Below are positions 35,201 to 49,700 of a DNA stretch of 64,000 bases, one piece after another. The DNA comes from Bettongia penicillata ogilbyi (Eukaryota; Chordata; Mammalia; Diprotodontia; Potoroidae). Made by a program: the position numbers and the translations under genes. Within the stretch, counting starts at the first letter, position 1. Every line of letters begins with the position of its first letter. Where the stretch lies: assembly GCA_023548195.1 (NCBI GenBank), contig JAJHZJ010000061.1, positions 6,030,373-6,094,372 of the forward strand, given 5' to 3'. Below the pieces are notes generated by a model, which ran no database searches, had not been told where the DNA came from, and was given only the letters and a program-made list of their open reading frames with translations.

Positions 35201-37654
35201 TTTGATTGCTGACAAAACTGTTGTGAAGCTCACATGAGAGCTTGTATTTGCAGGAAAGAGCTTTATAATGTGCTATATAAAGTCATCCACTGGAGAAGGA
35301 AATGGCAAATCACTGGGGTATCTTTACAAAGAATACTCTATATTCAGTATGGTTCATGGGTTCATGAAGAGTTGGACATGACAACTACCCAACAAATATA
35401 AAATCATGGGTTTGTTAGTGTTGTTGATCATCAGTACATACTCATTGCGTCCACCTGCGTGTAGTCGTGTCAGTGGACTAAGTCTGCTTTCCGGTGATCA
35501 GCATAGTTAAGTGTGGAGGGGCTTATCACCGGTAGGCTAGACCATTGGTGATGAATTCTTGAGCCATGGCAACCAATGACCAACCACAGAAATACAAAAT
35601 GGTCTCCGGAGCTATGTGGCCCCCTTCTTTTTCTACAGTGATGATGGCAGAGGTAAAGGAGGCCGAGGGTGCTAAGAATTACTTCGTTTTTAGGCTGTCT
35701 TTAAACATTAAATTAGATCTTTGTTCATTAAATGTGTTGCCTTGAGACTGTTAGACTGTAATCCCTTTGAGGGTTGGCACTGACCTCCTTATGCTTTAGT
35801 TTTCCTCATCTGTAATAAGGGGGTTAACGAGTTGTTTTCTGAGGTCCTTACCATCTCTAGATATATGATTCCCTTATCCTGAACAAGATAGGTAATTCAT
35901 AAGTCAAGACAACAAATATTTATTAAGCAGTTACTATCTCATGCTAAGCGATGGGGACACAAAGAAAGGTAAAAGATAGTCTCTGCTTTCAAGGAGCTCA
36001 GTCTAATGGAGGAGGCAAATGCAAACAACTGTGTAAACATCACAAAATTATACTGATGATCATGTCATATTAGAAAATTTTACATAGAAAATATTATGTT
36101 AGAAAATGACTCACTGATACTGGAGTCATTCCTGAATCAGCTGCCTGTATAGTTGGACCAACTATCTTGTTACAGTGAAGATAAAAATTTGTACAGAGCT
36201 AAGAGAAAGAATGTGAGAAAACAATATGACATCTAATTTTTAAAACTTCAGTTTGACCTATTTAGAGAACTTACTGGTAATCAAAAATGGGATATGATTG
36301 GAAGGAACAGACATTTGGGGACATAATTTCCTATAGAAGTTTAGCTATTTAAACAGCTATAACGAAGAGACCAAAAGTGCCTAAAAATGCTTTAGTCAGC
36401 AAACACTTGCCAAGTGCAGAACTATGGTAGCTAAGGGCAACATGCTGGCTTTGTATATAAACTTGTTTGTGAAATCTTAGGGAGAAGGATAGCAAAAGAT
36501 TATGAGCAGTATCACCTTGTAAAACCTGTTTAGAGAAAGCTTGCAAAGAGACCCAACTTAAGAGAATCATCCTGAGGGCATTTAAGGATGACTCTGGAAG
36601 GACGATAACAAAAGAAAGTAAAGCTCTGCAAATATTTTCAATTTAATTTTTTGTTATTTTGACTTGATAAATAGCAAAAACATGAACATATTACAAAGAA
36701 CAAAGACTGTTGTATATGAAACTACAAATCTCATGCACATCTGGGTTGGTTTTTTTTCTTTTTGGTGTGTGTTTGTGGGGAGGTTGTTTTTGTGCTAACA
36801 TTTTCTTTGCATATTCTTTTCACCATTGATGACAATGGAGCTGGAGCCAACACATTTGGATTCTAACACTGTGTTCTTGGATGAACTTGGAGAGAAGGTA
36901 GGAATAGTATTAAAGAGCAAAGACTGTTAAAGTAGCCAAATTGGACCAAACATACCTAGAGGAGATTGTATTGGACATTGAGGACAAATTACAAGGTGTA
37001 GGAAGGAAGAAAATGTAAAAATTTTGAAATTTATTTATGCTACACACACACCAAAAAAAGACGACCAAGAGAACAGCTATCAACCAGACGGCTATTTTCC
37101 CACTAGAAGGAAAGAAGCAGACTTCTATAATTGATATTCAATGTAGATAACTTCTATGCCATTTTTTAGTTGTCTGAAAGAAGACAAAAATATCACTATG
37201 CTTTCTGTTTGTTGTCTATTTTTTAAAAAAACAAATCTTTAGTAGAACAAAATGCTGTCTTAAAAACACATTTTTAGTAAGTTATGTCCTATGCATACAT
37301 CAAAATTATGCAAAATTCTTTCAAAAATACAGTTAATAGGACATTTTTTTGATGACTGATATCAAGTGAAGTGCATAAAAAAAGGAGACATTTTCTCAAA
37401 AAAGGTGTGCAGCGTTTTCATGGATATCCAGTACAGATTTCAAGTTGAAGAAAAATTTCCTACAGAGGTCTCTTAAGATTCTCCTGTTCATGAATGATTG
37501 CATCAAACCCCAGGATCCTACTATAGAGACTCCCGGGTGAGATCCATAATCATGAAGAAGAGTTTGGACTAATTATGCAAAAAATCCCAAGTAAATTAAA
37601 AAATGTCTATTTCCCAGATAATACAAAGATTATGTATGTATATCTTCCTTCCTA

Positions 37655-37718
<64 letters not shown>

Positions 37719-40700
37719 CCTATCTACCTATCTTTGATAGACTGCAAATGGACCTGAGATAGACCTGACATTAAATAGGAGAGTGGGCTAGATTGCCTTT
37801 GGGAATGCAGAACTCCCTGAATGAACCTAACATTCTCCCTGAAACAGAGACCCATCTTTTTAATACCAGTATTCCACTGTTGGTGCTGTATGACTGCAAA
37901 TCATGGAACACTCCAATCTCTAAAGAATTTAAAATTAGTATCTCCCAAAGGGCAATGGAGGATGTGAATATAGTGCAGTATATAATAAATGATGATGAAG
38001 AATCCAAGTAAAGCATGCCATGTCATCAAATTATGTAGAAAAAAGATGGGGTTGGTCAATATAAGAGCAAGAGCAAATATAAGAGTAACTGAAAGCTCTT
38101 GTTCTCCCCTGGTACCTTTGTGATATCAAGAGAAAGTAAAGAAAGCTCCTAGCAATTAGGATGAATGTGATGAACTTAAGAGGGGACAGGGCAGGCATGG
38201 ATGAGTTATCTGCATCATTAGAAGTAAAATCCACATTGATGACTTCAAAGAACCATTTATAGTACTTGAATATTGTTAAAGGAATGGTTAGTGAATGAAC
38301 ATCTAGAAAGGAAGGTATGGTTGCAAAAACCAATAAAGGCTTATACAAGAATAGGTCAGGCAAAACTGATACTTCCTTTTTCTTTTCAATTTTAATAGAC
38401 AAGTAGACCAGGAAAATGCTATAGATTTAGTTTACCTAGATTTTTAGCAAAGCATTTGACAAAGTCATGTTATTTTTGGACAACATGGAGATATGTGAGC
38501 TACAGTGTACAGTTAAATGGATTCACAGATGGTTGAATGTTGGAACCTAGTGTTCATAAATGGTTAGATATCATCTCCTAGAATATCTCTGGGATCAGTG
38601 CTTGGCCTTGTGCTGTTTAACATTTTCGTCAGTAACTTAGATAAGAACAGGTGCATGACATGCTCAGCAGATTTGCAGGTGATGCAGTTCTAGGAAGGAT
38701 GACTAATACATAGAATGACATTCAGAATCCCAAAAGATTGAGATGCTTGAACATTGGGCCAAATCTAATGGGCTGAAATTCAGTAGGATAAATGTAAATA
38801 AAGCCTTATACCTTGTGTCAGGAAATTAACTTTACAGGTTCAGAATGGCCAAGGCATTGTTTCAGCAATGTACCTGAAGAAAACTAGGGTTTTAGGGGAT
38901 CTCAGGCATAATATGAATGAGCAATGTGGTATGGTAACCAAAAAACTTCTCTAATATTAGACCACATTAGAAGAATAAAATGGGCGGAGTTCAATATACT
39001 GTTCTCTTCAGGCTACACCTGGATTCTTTGGTTCAATTCTAGTTGTCACATTTTACTTTGATAAGTTGGACACCATCTAAAGCAATGGGGCCAAATTGAG
39101 ATATAAATAGGGGTCTCTTTTCTAGTAAGCCACTCAAGCCATTTACTAACTTAAAAATGTAAAATTATCTATATTTTATTATATTTTTAGTTATTTTGTT
39201 AAATATTTTCCAGTTACATCTTAATCTGGTTAGGCCACATGGGCTGCATCTTTGACATCTCTGATCTCAAGGTAGACAAACAATTGGGAAGGACCTTGAG
39301 ATCTGTCATACAATGATCTTTTGAAGGAATTAAGGAATGTTTAGCCTACAGAAGACTCAGAAGAAACATGATACTTGTTTTGATATAAAGTCTAACAGAG
39401 ACATAAGTCTAATCATCTTCCACGTGGCAGCCCTGCAAGTCCTTGTAGCTCTCTAGATTTGTTCTGCTTGATCCCAGAGATCAAAACTAGGAGCAATATG
39501 GGGGAGTTGCAGAGGCAGATTTCAGCTTATGACTTATGACTTATGAGAGTCATAAACTTCCTAACAGAGCTTTCTCAAAGTGGAATATGGACAATCTTGG
39601 GAGATAGCAGATTCCTACTTTACTAGAAGTTTTAAAGCTAGAACCAGATGATCACCTGTTGGACCTATGGTTGAAGGAATTCTTGATGGGTTGCAGGTTG
39701 GACTGTTTGGCCTTTGGAATAAGGGTCTTTTCCGTGAACCAATGACTATTTTTATTGCATTGTAGTCTATAAAGGATGTATTTACTATTTCTGCCATTTA
39801 TACGTTTGCAAAATCTCTGTGGCCATTTAATACATATCCAGTTTTTGTTAAGTTCCATGTAGTGCTGAGAAGTATACGTATTCTTCTGCAATTCCTTTTA
39901 GAAGACACCACAAGTCTTTTAGTTCTTGTTTTGCCAACAATTTGTTCACTTTTATTTAACTTTGTTAGACTTAGTTATGACTGATGGATGTTGAAATCTC
40001 CGTCACTACATTGCTATTGTCTGTGTATTCTTGTAGCTCAGTTGATTGTCTCCTTTATAGGTTTGGATGCTAAGGCATTGAGTGTATAAGTTTAATACTG
40101 ATATTGATTTATTACCTACAGTTCCTTTCTGCATAAAGTAGTTTTCTTATTTGTCACTTTTTATTTTTTAAATGTTTGTTTTTGCTTTGTCAGAGAGCAT
40201 GATTGCAGCTCTGGTGTTTTTGGATTCACTTGGTGCATAGGAAATTTTTTTCCCCAGTTCCTCAGTTCTATTCACTGTATGTCTTTGTTTTTTAAATATG
40301 TCTCTTACAAGCAACAAATTGTGGAGTTTTATTTTCTTAACCAATCTGTCACTTTTTCATTTTATTGGATTATTTAATTCATTCAAATTTAAAACTATAA
40401 GTTAGGTTTATATTTTCCTCCATTTGTAGCTAATGTTTTTTTCCCCAAGTTATGATTTTCCCCCTTCTCTTGTAAACATAGTACTTCATCTGTTTAGTTA
40501 TTCTAGTTTAAATCTTTTTTGAGGTACCCCTATTTCTCCTGGCTCTCTTTCTCCTCAACTCCCCTGCCCCTGTTTGCTACCCCATTGTCTTTGGAGTTTT
40601 GTTTCTAGTTCTTTTTTTCTCCCCTGTTTTTATCTGTTCATTTCATTCTTCATCTTTTTTTTCCTGTTCATTTGTTTTTAAATTTTCATTTTCTGTCTCC

Positions 40701-43700
40701 CCCCCTTTCCAGAGAGAATTTCTTTCCCTCTCTCACTTCACTATCCTCCCTTTTCTCTCTACTCTAGACCCTCATTCTCCTGGTTCACAGCCCCTAAACT
40801 TATATAGCTCCCATAGGCTGCATGCATGGAGAAGGTGGCCCTTGTGGTGGATCTTGAAGGAAACAAGATTCTAAGAGGAGGTGAGGAGGAATTGCATCCC
40901 AGGCATGGGGGACAGCCAGTGCAAAGAGATGGGAAGTGGATTGCTGGATATGAGAAACAGTGAGAAGGTGAGTGTGGACTGTCGGATGCTGGAGAGTAAT
41001 GCGTAATAAGGTTAGAAAGGTAGATCATGTGGTGAAAGGCTTTCAGTGCCAGAAGACTTTACATTCCCTTCTAGAGGATCCACTGGAGTTTGAGTGGGGA
41101 GTGAGATGCTTTAGGAACTTTGCTTTAGCAGTTGTCTGGAGGATTGGATTGGAGTAGTAGGGCAAGACTTGAGACAGAGACTGATTGGTTAAGCCAACAA
41201 ATTAAATGACTGCTATGTGCCAGGCACTGTGCTAAGCACTAGGGATACAAAAAGAGCAAAAGACAGGCCCTCCTCTCAAAGAACTCACAAATAAATTACT
41301 ATTTATTTGCATATGGAAGGACTTGTTGGTAGTTCTACACTGATCCCACTCATGGAGTTTACAGTTGAAGACAGCAAGTCACATACTCTAGGGAAAATAT
41401 GAAGATAAGTAGGTTAAATGCTGTTGGTGATGCTGAGTGACAGCTCAATTATGGTTTTTAATATAGGACAGCTAGCAATCTTCTGGCTTGGTGACCTGAA
41501 CTGGACAAGTTAGATGAAAGAGCATCCTGATTCCTTTCATGTCCCTTCTATGTTCTCACTGACTCTCTATTTTTCATTAGTTCCTCCTACCTAAGGCTCT
41601 GTGTGTCAGTCTGTGATGCTACCAAGATGCGTTTTGGTTAGTAAGTATACTTCTGTCAGGGTGGGGTTTCATCCGGTGTTCCAGTGGCCTCTGTCATTCA
41701 CCTTTGTATTGTTTGGTGGTTTAATTATCTTGTGTTCTCATTTTTTCCCTTGCTCCTCCTCTTCTCCTCCTCTTGCTTAAAGGTCTTTGAATATGAATAG
41801 GATGTTTTGATGTATAGAGTGTTAGTAATTTGTCAGCATTGAAGACACATGGTAGACCCCTGTCACTGAACAGTGGGGAAATTAATCTACGTGTAATCTC
41901 TTGCCATAAGGCCCAGTACACTGTAAGACGAAACTTAATCACTCCTGAGATTATAGTAAGATTCCCTTAGAGATGTTCAGTTTTATCTTAATAGGAAGAT
42001 GCTGTAGCAAACATTCAGCCCCCAAGCATTGTCCCAGCTGGAGATTTAATTTACTACTTCAGTCCTTCTCCTGTGATTTCAGGGAGACTTTCTACAGAAT
42101 TCAGTCATGTACTTTTTTCATTGTCTCTTTCTCTTTATTCCCATTGCCGCCACCTTGGTAGAGTTCTGCCTAGGCTGTTGCAGTTGTCTCCAATCTGTTG
42201 TGCACATGCATGCCAAGTTGATAACAAATTTGTAATATTTAGAGCTTGAAGAGAACAGAATTAAGCTAATCCAGCTCCCTCCTGTAAATAAACTAAGGTG
42301 AATCAGTTCACCCAGGATCAGAGCACTGTTGGCTCTTTTGCCTCAGTTTTCTCATCTCTAAAATGGGTTTCATAATAGCACCTACCTGCCAGGGTTGTTG
42401 TGAGGTCCTAAAGAGATAATAATTGTAAAATGCTTAGCGTGGTGTCTGGCACATAGTGAGCACTATGTGAATGTTAATTATTATGAGCAAAGACATGTTC
42501 ACATCACCCCTCCTCAATCCCCTGCAATGACTGGTATGTGTTGAATAAAGTCCCAACTCCTTAACCCTTCCACTCAGGAACCCCACACAGTCTGTTGTTG
42601 TGCTACCTTTCCAGATGGACCTAGTACTTCTCCTCTCACTTAGACCTAAGTAGGAAAAGACAAAGACTACAGAGGTGATAGATGTGGGTGTTTTGGTACA
42701 CAGAGAACTTACTTGTGATTCAAAGAAAAACCCTGGCTTGTGGTCTGTGGGGGTGGGGGGAAGAACACTGGAGGTGACAGAGCAGAAAAGAGGCTGGCCT
42801 CCTGCCCGCCATTCTCTTCCTTATTGCCTAGTCTTTGCAGGAAGATCCTGCACCATCCTTGGGATGAAAGGGAGGGTGTTTGTGGTGGGGGTGGAGGAAG
42901 AATTGTACCCAGAGGAAGCTGCTCCCGTGGCTAACTGGAGTTAAGAATCACTACTTAAGTCAACTATAGTATCTCTACATTGTTCTACCTACTTTTGGGC
43001 AAACAGTTTTAGGGACAACCTTAACTTTTTGTCAGTAGATATAATTGTAGTGAATTCTTCAGTGGCTTGTTTAAGAAAAAAAAAGTATTTCCATTTAATA
43101 ATTCACTTATATTCAGCTTTATTTTCTTCTTTTGCCCTCTGTCCTTTGAGAGTGGAAGCCACATTAATGATGACAATCATTTCTTTCTCTGCCGCCATTT
43201 ATCTCTTCCCAGAAGCTGGAAGCCTGCCCACCTGGCCTGTCTGGACTAGCTCACTTTCTAATGCTTTGTTCTTCTCTGGTAAACACTGCCTAAAAACATC
43301 AGTAGTCTTTATCCTGCCATCCTTCTTTTCTGTTTGGTTCCCAGTAGAAAGAGTCCTTTTCTTCAGGAGCCATCAGTGGACCTCATCACCTGAGCAGAAG
43401 GCGGCGTGAGATCCAGCTGTGGTTTCACGTGATGAAGTGTTTGTGCACTCCTTGCATGGCTTGCTTTTTCTTAGCTGGCTATTTTACCCACTTCCTTTCC
43501 TTCCCCCGTGGGTCACAGAAAAACAGATAGACTGGGCTGGCTCTGTAGTGCTCCACACCAAGCCTGCTTCTGAGTTTGGGGGACTTCCCAACTACGTGTA
43601 TGTGTGTGTGTGCATCCATACACATACACACATACGCATATCTCTGAGTGTGTCTTAGCCTGATTGGGAATCTCTGTTCTTTCTTGTTTTTGCTTTGCTT

Positions 43701-46700
43701 TCAATTTAGCCTCCTTTAAAGGGCAGTACACAGCAAATGGAGAAGTGAAAATACTTCTGTTTTACATAATTGTTTTTTTCTGTTACTCTAGGTATATTTG
43801 CAAATAGAGCATAACTAGATCATGTGGTAAACAGAATTTCCCCAAATTTGATGCATGTTTGGAATTTAAATTCAAATGCCTGAATAAAGGCTATTTATTA
43901 AAACTCTGATGACTAGGAAAACAGGGTTTCAAAAAGACATTAAGATTATGCTAAGAGAATTCAGCATTTTACTGTTACTGACTTTGGTTACTATAGCACC
44001 TAATCTTAATAAAGCTGAAAATAAAAAGCCTTATACTTCCATTTTTTGGACATAGTGTGCTTAATTTAAGCTTTAGTCTTAATTTTACATATTATGTTAT
44101 ATTAGGTGACAGTGCTTTATTAATAGGCAATATTTATCCCAGGTAGGCAGCTGAAAGGTGGTTTAGATACCTCCTGTTCTCTTATAGTTTACAAAAACTT
44201 GTCAAGTTAAGAAAATGGCATACTCCTTAAGAAATCAACATATTGCAGTAGAGACTGCAGTTTTGGAATGAGCCGTTTTGAAGAATTTCAGATCAAGGCT
44301 ACAGTTTTCGTTAGGTTGTGTCAACATTGCAGAAATGAAAAATAGGTTTGCCTCAGCAAAATTTAGTAGTGAGGGCAGGCTTTGGGGTCTAATTTCATCT
44401 GGAATATAAGTACTTTCCCTTATCTTAGCTAGGTGGTGGGAGTCAAGAAAACCTGAGTTCAAATCCAGCTTCAGACACTCTCTAGCTATGTGAACCTGGG
44501 CAAGTGACTTAGTCACCTTTTTCCTTAGGTATAAATTGAGGATAATGATAGCACCTTCCTCCCAAATGAGATCATATTTATAAGGAGCTAAGCATGGTGC
44601 TTGGCACATAGCTATATAAATGTTAGCTGTTATTCTCATTTAGGTTGGTATAGTAGTCATGGCATACTATACTAAGGAATTCTCATGTACCCTTGGAGAA
44701 GGTTGGAGCAGCTTGATCTGACTTGATAAAGTCTGAGTTGGTCCAGTGTACATATGACAGGCACACTTAGCTTCACAGAAGCAGGAAAACTTAAAGGTCA
44801 TCTGGCCCAGCCTCTTCATTTTATAGAGGAGGAAGCTAAAATCTTGGGAGGTAAAAAACACAACCAGCTAGAGGCAGAAAACTAGTGTTCCTTAAATAGG
44901 GTGGCTTTTGTCAGCCAGAGGAGCAAGATTATTTTTAGTTTTAAGCTTTAATGGATCTCTTTTTTATCCCTCTTTTGTTTAAATCTGACTAGGTTCCGGA
45001 GGGTGGGTGGGGTGGGTAGAGAGGGTGTCCAGAAAATATTGGTGCAGCCTTAAATTAATCCATGTTTATTGATATGCTGAGTCTTGCTGACTACTCACTT
45101 ATGAATCACAAGTCCATAAGAGATATTTAAATTTAAACTAAAGTTACTTCGAGTATTCAGATCACTGGGGATCAGACACAGAGAGTTTAAATATAAAGCG
45201 CTTTGTCTCTTGGAACATAGATTTAGAGTTGAAAGAGACAGAGGTCATCTAGTTTAACTTTCAGATGAGGTCACAGAGATCCCAGGGGAGTGGGGCTGGG
45301 GGTGGGAGGGAACTTTTGTCCAAGATCAGATAGGTAAGTAAGTTGGAGAGCCAGAATCTGAACCTGTGTTCTCTGACTGATTGTCAACAGTCATTTATTA
45401 GGAGCTTGCTATGTGCCAGGCCCTGGGCATGCTAGTAACAAAGAATGAAGCAAGTCTTACTGAGAGCTTACAGTGTAACAGATTCCAGAGCCAGTCGTGT
45501 ATTTTGTTTCATTTTTTAAACCCAGTTGCCTATTTAGTCACTTTAGTTGTTTAATGAGGATGTGGGAAATTGGGGGTATTTTGCACTTCCTCTCTCCAGC
45601 CTTAGTCTCCACTTTCCGCAATGACTCATCACTTCTCTGCAGTACAGTAGAGAGAGGCTTCGGAACCAGGCATCCATCTTAGTTCAGATTCCACCTTTGC
45701 AGTGACTTTAGGCAAGTCACCCAGTCTCCTGCTCCAAGATGAGAGGGTTGGATTAGATGGCTCAGGAGGCTTCTGCCAGCTCTGAGATCCTTTGTTTGCC
45801 TCTCTGGCCCCAGTCCCAATATCCTCCTCCAACTACCACTCCTTTCCCTCCACTCTAACCTCTACCTGTTTCAGCCCCATTCTCAGTCCTATCTATAAGG
45901 ACACAAATCCACATGAGCAGTGGGTGATCATGGATGAGGTCAAGGTTTTGCAGGGCTCTGGAAGAAATGAGATTAAGTGGCTTGAAGGAATGAGAAAGAG
46001 CTCAGTGTATACAACTCAGTATTATGGCCTGCATTGGAGAAAGAGAATGGTGAATTACAAAGGGCCCTAAGCTTAGAATCAGAAGACCTGGATGCATATC
46101 GTTCCTCAGTTTCTTCACATGTAAAATGATAGGGTTGAAGTAGATGAGTTCTACAAGGTCCCCCTCCCACCCCACCCCCCACCCCAACTCTCCAATTCTC
46201 TTCCATAAATACATGTACTTGTATTGTGTTTCTTTACTCTTAACATGCTCCTCCCCTGGAGTCTTTACAGATTCAACTGGAACCAATTTTCGAAAGGAAT
46301 GGCACTAAAGGCAGGCCATACAATAAATCAGTTAAAACTTCTATTAAGTGCCTACCATGTGCCAGGCACTGAGCTAAGAAAGGCCACCAACAAGGAAGGG
46401 TCCAGGAATCGAAGGCCAGCAGATACTTTGTAACTGGAGTCTTTTGTCTTTACAGATAATAGACACCATTCTTTCTCTGATCACTCATGCATATAATACA
46501 TACATACAGATAAAATGTATGTAAATTAATAGATCAGCCAAACTACATAAAATGGTACAAGCAGACCTTTTATTTTGATCATATAATTTCTCCCTCAGGA
46601 ACAGCAGCATTTGGGCTACAAACCAAACAGAAACATGCTTTGAACAGCCTTTTCTAGGGGGACCTTTCCTCTTCCCTTCTCCCCAGGGTTAACAGAAGAG

Positions 46701-49700
46701 TTCATAAAGAATAAGAGCTCACATATTTATAGAGGTACATAATTTGCAAAGCACTTCCCTCACAAGTCTTGTCAGGTACTGATAGTATCATTAACTCCAT
46801 TAAAAAAATGAAAACAAACTAAGAGAAAGTCATGATTTGCCCAAAGTCACCTAGCTATTGAATGGTAGAACAAGCATTTGAACCCAGGTCCTGGACCAAG
46901 ACTGGGACTATTTCACAGTGCTGTTAGCATGAATGCCTGAAGAGAACAAGGGTCCAAATGAGTATTTTCACGAACAGAACGTTCAGCTCTGAAGGGCTGG
47001 TAGAAACAAAAGGTGAAAATGAGATCCTATTCAAAAATTAGAAAAGCAGTCAAGATTAATTAGTAGTTATATATGTCTAAGAAACTTAAAAATTTCAATA
47101 TTTTAAAATTAATTTTTTAATGTTCTATTGCTATCTTTTTTTTTTTGGCACCAGTCATTTCTCTATATGCCCTCCAGTAACAAAAAGAACAGTTAAGCCA
47201 AACTAAAGAGTACCTGCTTATACAGCCTTCCACACCCATAGCCTCCCACCTTTCTAAGGGGAGGGAAGTACATTTCACCATCTGTTCACCAATGATAATT
47301 TTTTAAAGATTCAGTAGCAAGTTAACAATACTGATCCCACACATTTCAAATCCAGGATGTAAAAGCAAATATGGTTATTGACTGCCAAAGATGCTTCAAA
47401 AGTACATAGGTTTATTCATTTATCTTTTATTAATTTATTTATTAAATTTATTCATTTAACAAGAACGAGTAGATTGATCCATGAAATCAATACATCATTT
47501 ACTACTGTGACACCCCTGAATTTGATCTTCAGGAATACTAATCGATGTTTCATTTGCTTAGAGACTTAGAAAATAAGCCTGGTTCCAACTTGAGGCTTTT
47601 TTTAAAAAGAGCAAATCATATGAACTCTGAAAAGGAGTGTAGAACAGCTGTCAGCAGTGGGAGACAGTTTGCTAACAGGAAAGGCTTATGTCAAGTAAAA
47701 CAGAAAAACTAGAAAGCAGAAGAACAAACCCTAGTTTCAGCAACTCTCCGTTATGCATCTTCCCTCTCACCTTTCTTTATTTTCAGAGTTCAGTCTGTGC
47801 CTGGGCTTCTTGGAGGGAAAGTCCTTGTAAAGAAGGCACAGGCTGCTTGCTTGCTCTGATCACATCCCATCCTCATTTGGTTCACAGTAAGGTAAAAAGT
47901 CTAAATTAAATATTTGTGGCACAGTTTGGAAGAACACATTAGTTTTCTTCAAGCAATTTGATATATTTTCTCCTGCCACATAAAGGATCTCAAAAAAATT
48001 AATGTTCACTTTCCTGCTTGTGTCATATTTGGGCAGACAGGACAAAGCTGTCATCAGGAGTCCAGGCTGAGGGGTGGGCCTGTTTTGCTTCTGTGTGGCT
48101 GCCAGGCTTGTGTGCCACATACTTTGTTTCTCACTTGGCTCATATTTTTTTGGGGCATGGTTCCAGTATATTATTCTAAATACAGCCATGTGCATTGAAC
48201 CCAGGGCTCTTGGATGCAGATTTCCCAAGATGTAGGAAATACATGGGTATTTCCAGTGGAAAATTCTGTATTTTAAAATACAGAAACTTTCTGTACTGCT
48301 CCCTTCCAAGTAAGTAGGAGCAATTAAGTGCTGCATAGAATAAATTTAAAGAGGGATCTATGTGCCACAATGGAGAAGTGTTCCCAAAATTGCTAGCTTA
48401 TGTGACAGTCGGTGAATCAACCTCTGAGTCTCAATTTCCCCACCCATAAAATAGATAGAAATTATAGTTTCTAAGCTCACAAGGTTGTGAAGCCCATAGA
48501 AAATGTATGTAAAACACTTCACAAACCGTAAATCACTCTATGACCAGTAATTATTATAAGCTGGTGTGTTCTGGAGAGGAGGGACAGAGAAAGCTGAGAG
48601 TCTGCCTATCTCTCCATTGGTGCTGTACTCAGGGTCTGTCAGGTGTGTTACCCTGAGGGTGTCCTTGGGGCTGCTGCTTGTCCACTAGCCAGCCACAGTG
48701 CCAGAAATTCCCCCATTACTCATACCATTCACCTTAAATTATTCTATGCTATGGCCTATTGTAGCATAATGAAAAGAAGGCTGCTGGACTTGGGTTTGAA
48801 TTCTGACTTTGGGACCCTGGGCAAAGTCACTTTAACTTCTTGGAACCTGTTTCCTCATTTGGTACAATAAGGCGTAATACAACTTACAAATATCTACAGA
48901 ATCCATGTGAGGGAATAAAGCCCTTTGTGAACCTTAACCCCTCTATAAATTGCTGGGGTGAGGTATTGTCTCTTATGAACACTATTACCTCAGCATCAAA
49001 GAACTGATCAGAGTAGCCTCAGGAGAGAGCAGGGTCTCTTAAGAAGATGAGAGACAGGGAAGGTAAGTAAGTATTGATTGGGAATGGGGGGGAGAGGGAG
49101 GGAAGGGTATGAACACAAAAGGTGCAGAGTCTGGGGCATTTCCAAAGAGGGAAGCCATAGTGGAAGAAGGCTCTTAGGTAGAAGATACTGAGTGTCTTGT
49201 GGAGCAGGGAGAGGGGCGTGGTAGGAGTCAGCATACTAAAAGGAGAAATAGAAGAATGACCCAGACAGGACTTTTCCTAACTCATAGCTTTGCTTAGGGC
49301 TAGCCTGGCCTGCCCCAAGCCGCAGTAGGCATGTGGCCTGGCTCTGTTACAAGGCCTGACAAGGCATATCCCAGGAACCCTCACCCTTTCTTGCTTTATT
49401 CTGTGATGCCAATGACTTCTTCATGTTAACTGAATTTTAACCATTGAAAAGCCTGGCTTCTGCAGTCCTGCCGTAGAATTATATTCTCCTAGAATGTTCA
49501 GAGCTTGAAGGGGATGTTAGGGGGCCATCAAGACTGCTATTTCCCCAGAGGGAAACCCATCCCATTGTGACTGTGTCTAGAATGGAAAGCAACACATGGC
49601 CTCCTCTTATTTTCCAGAAAACTGAAGCATGACTTTCCCAGGGCCCTGATCTTCAGCACAGATGATTTTTTCTTCAAGGAAGATGGTACTTATGAGTTCA

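Larger units (their letters stand above)
28089..49617 (+). other. N4BP2L1: N4BP2L1 intron 1 (21.5 kb)
   Basis: Bounded by donor GTAACG and acceptor TTTCCAG. It begins inside the CpG island and holds most of the L2, MIR, hAT, RTE, CR1/L3 and HAL1 remnants listed separately. I found no further N4BP2L1 exon in it. Stretches without an assigned repeat are ordinary AT-rich intronic sequence. Confidence 0.85.

Noticed and set aside
44235..44639. 134-codon minus-strand frame
   Set aside because: Half of it is antisense to a MIR, and there is no recognisable domain.
47860..48336. Considered as an exon of an antisense gene
   Set aside because: No splice sites, domain or homology could be seen, so it is kept only as a low-interest finding.
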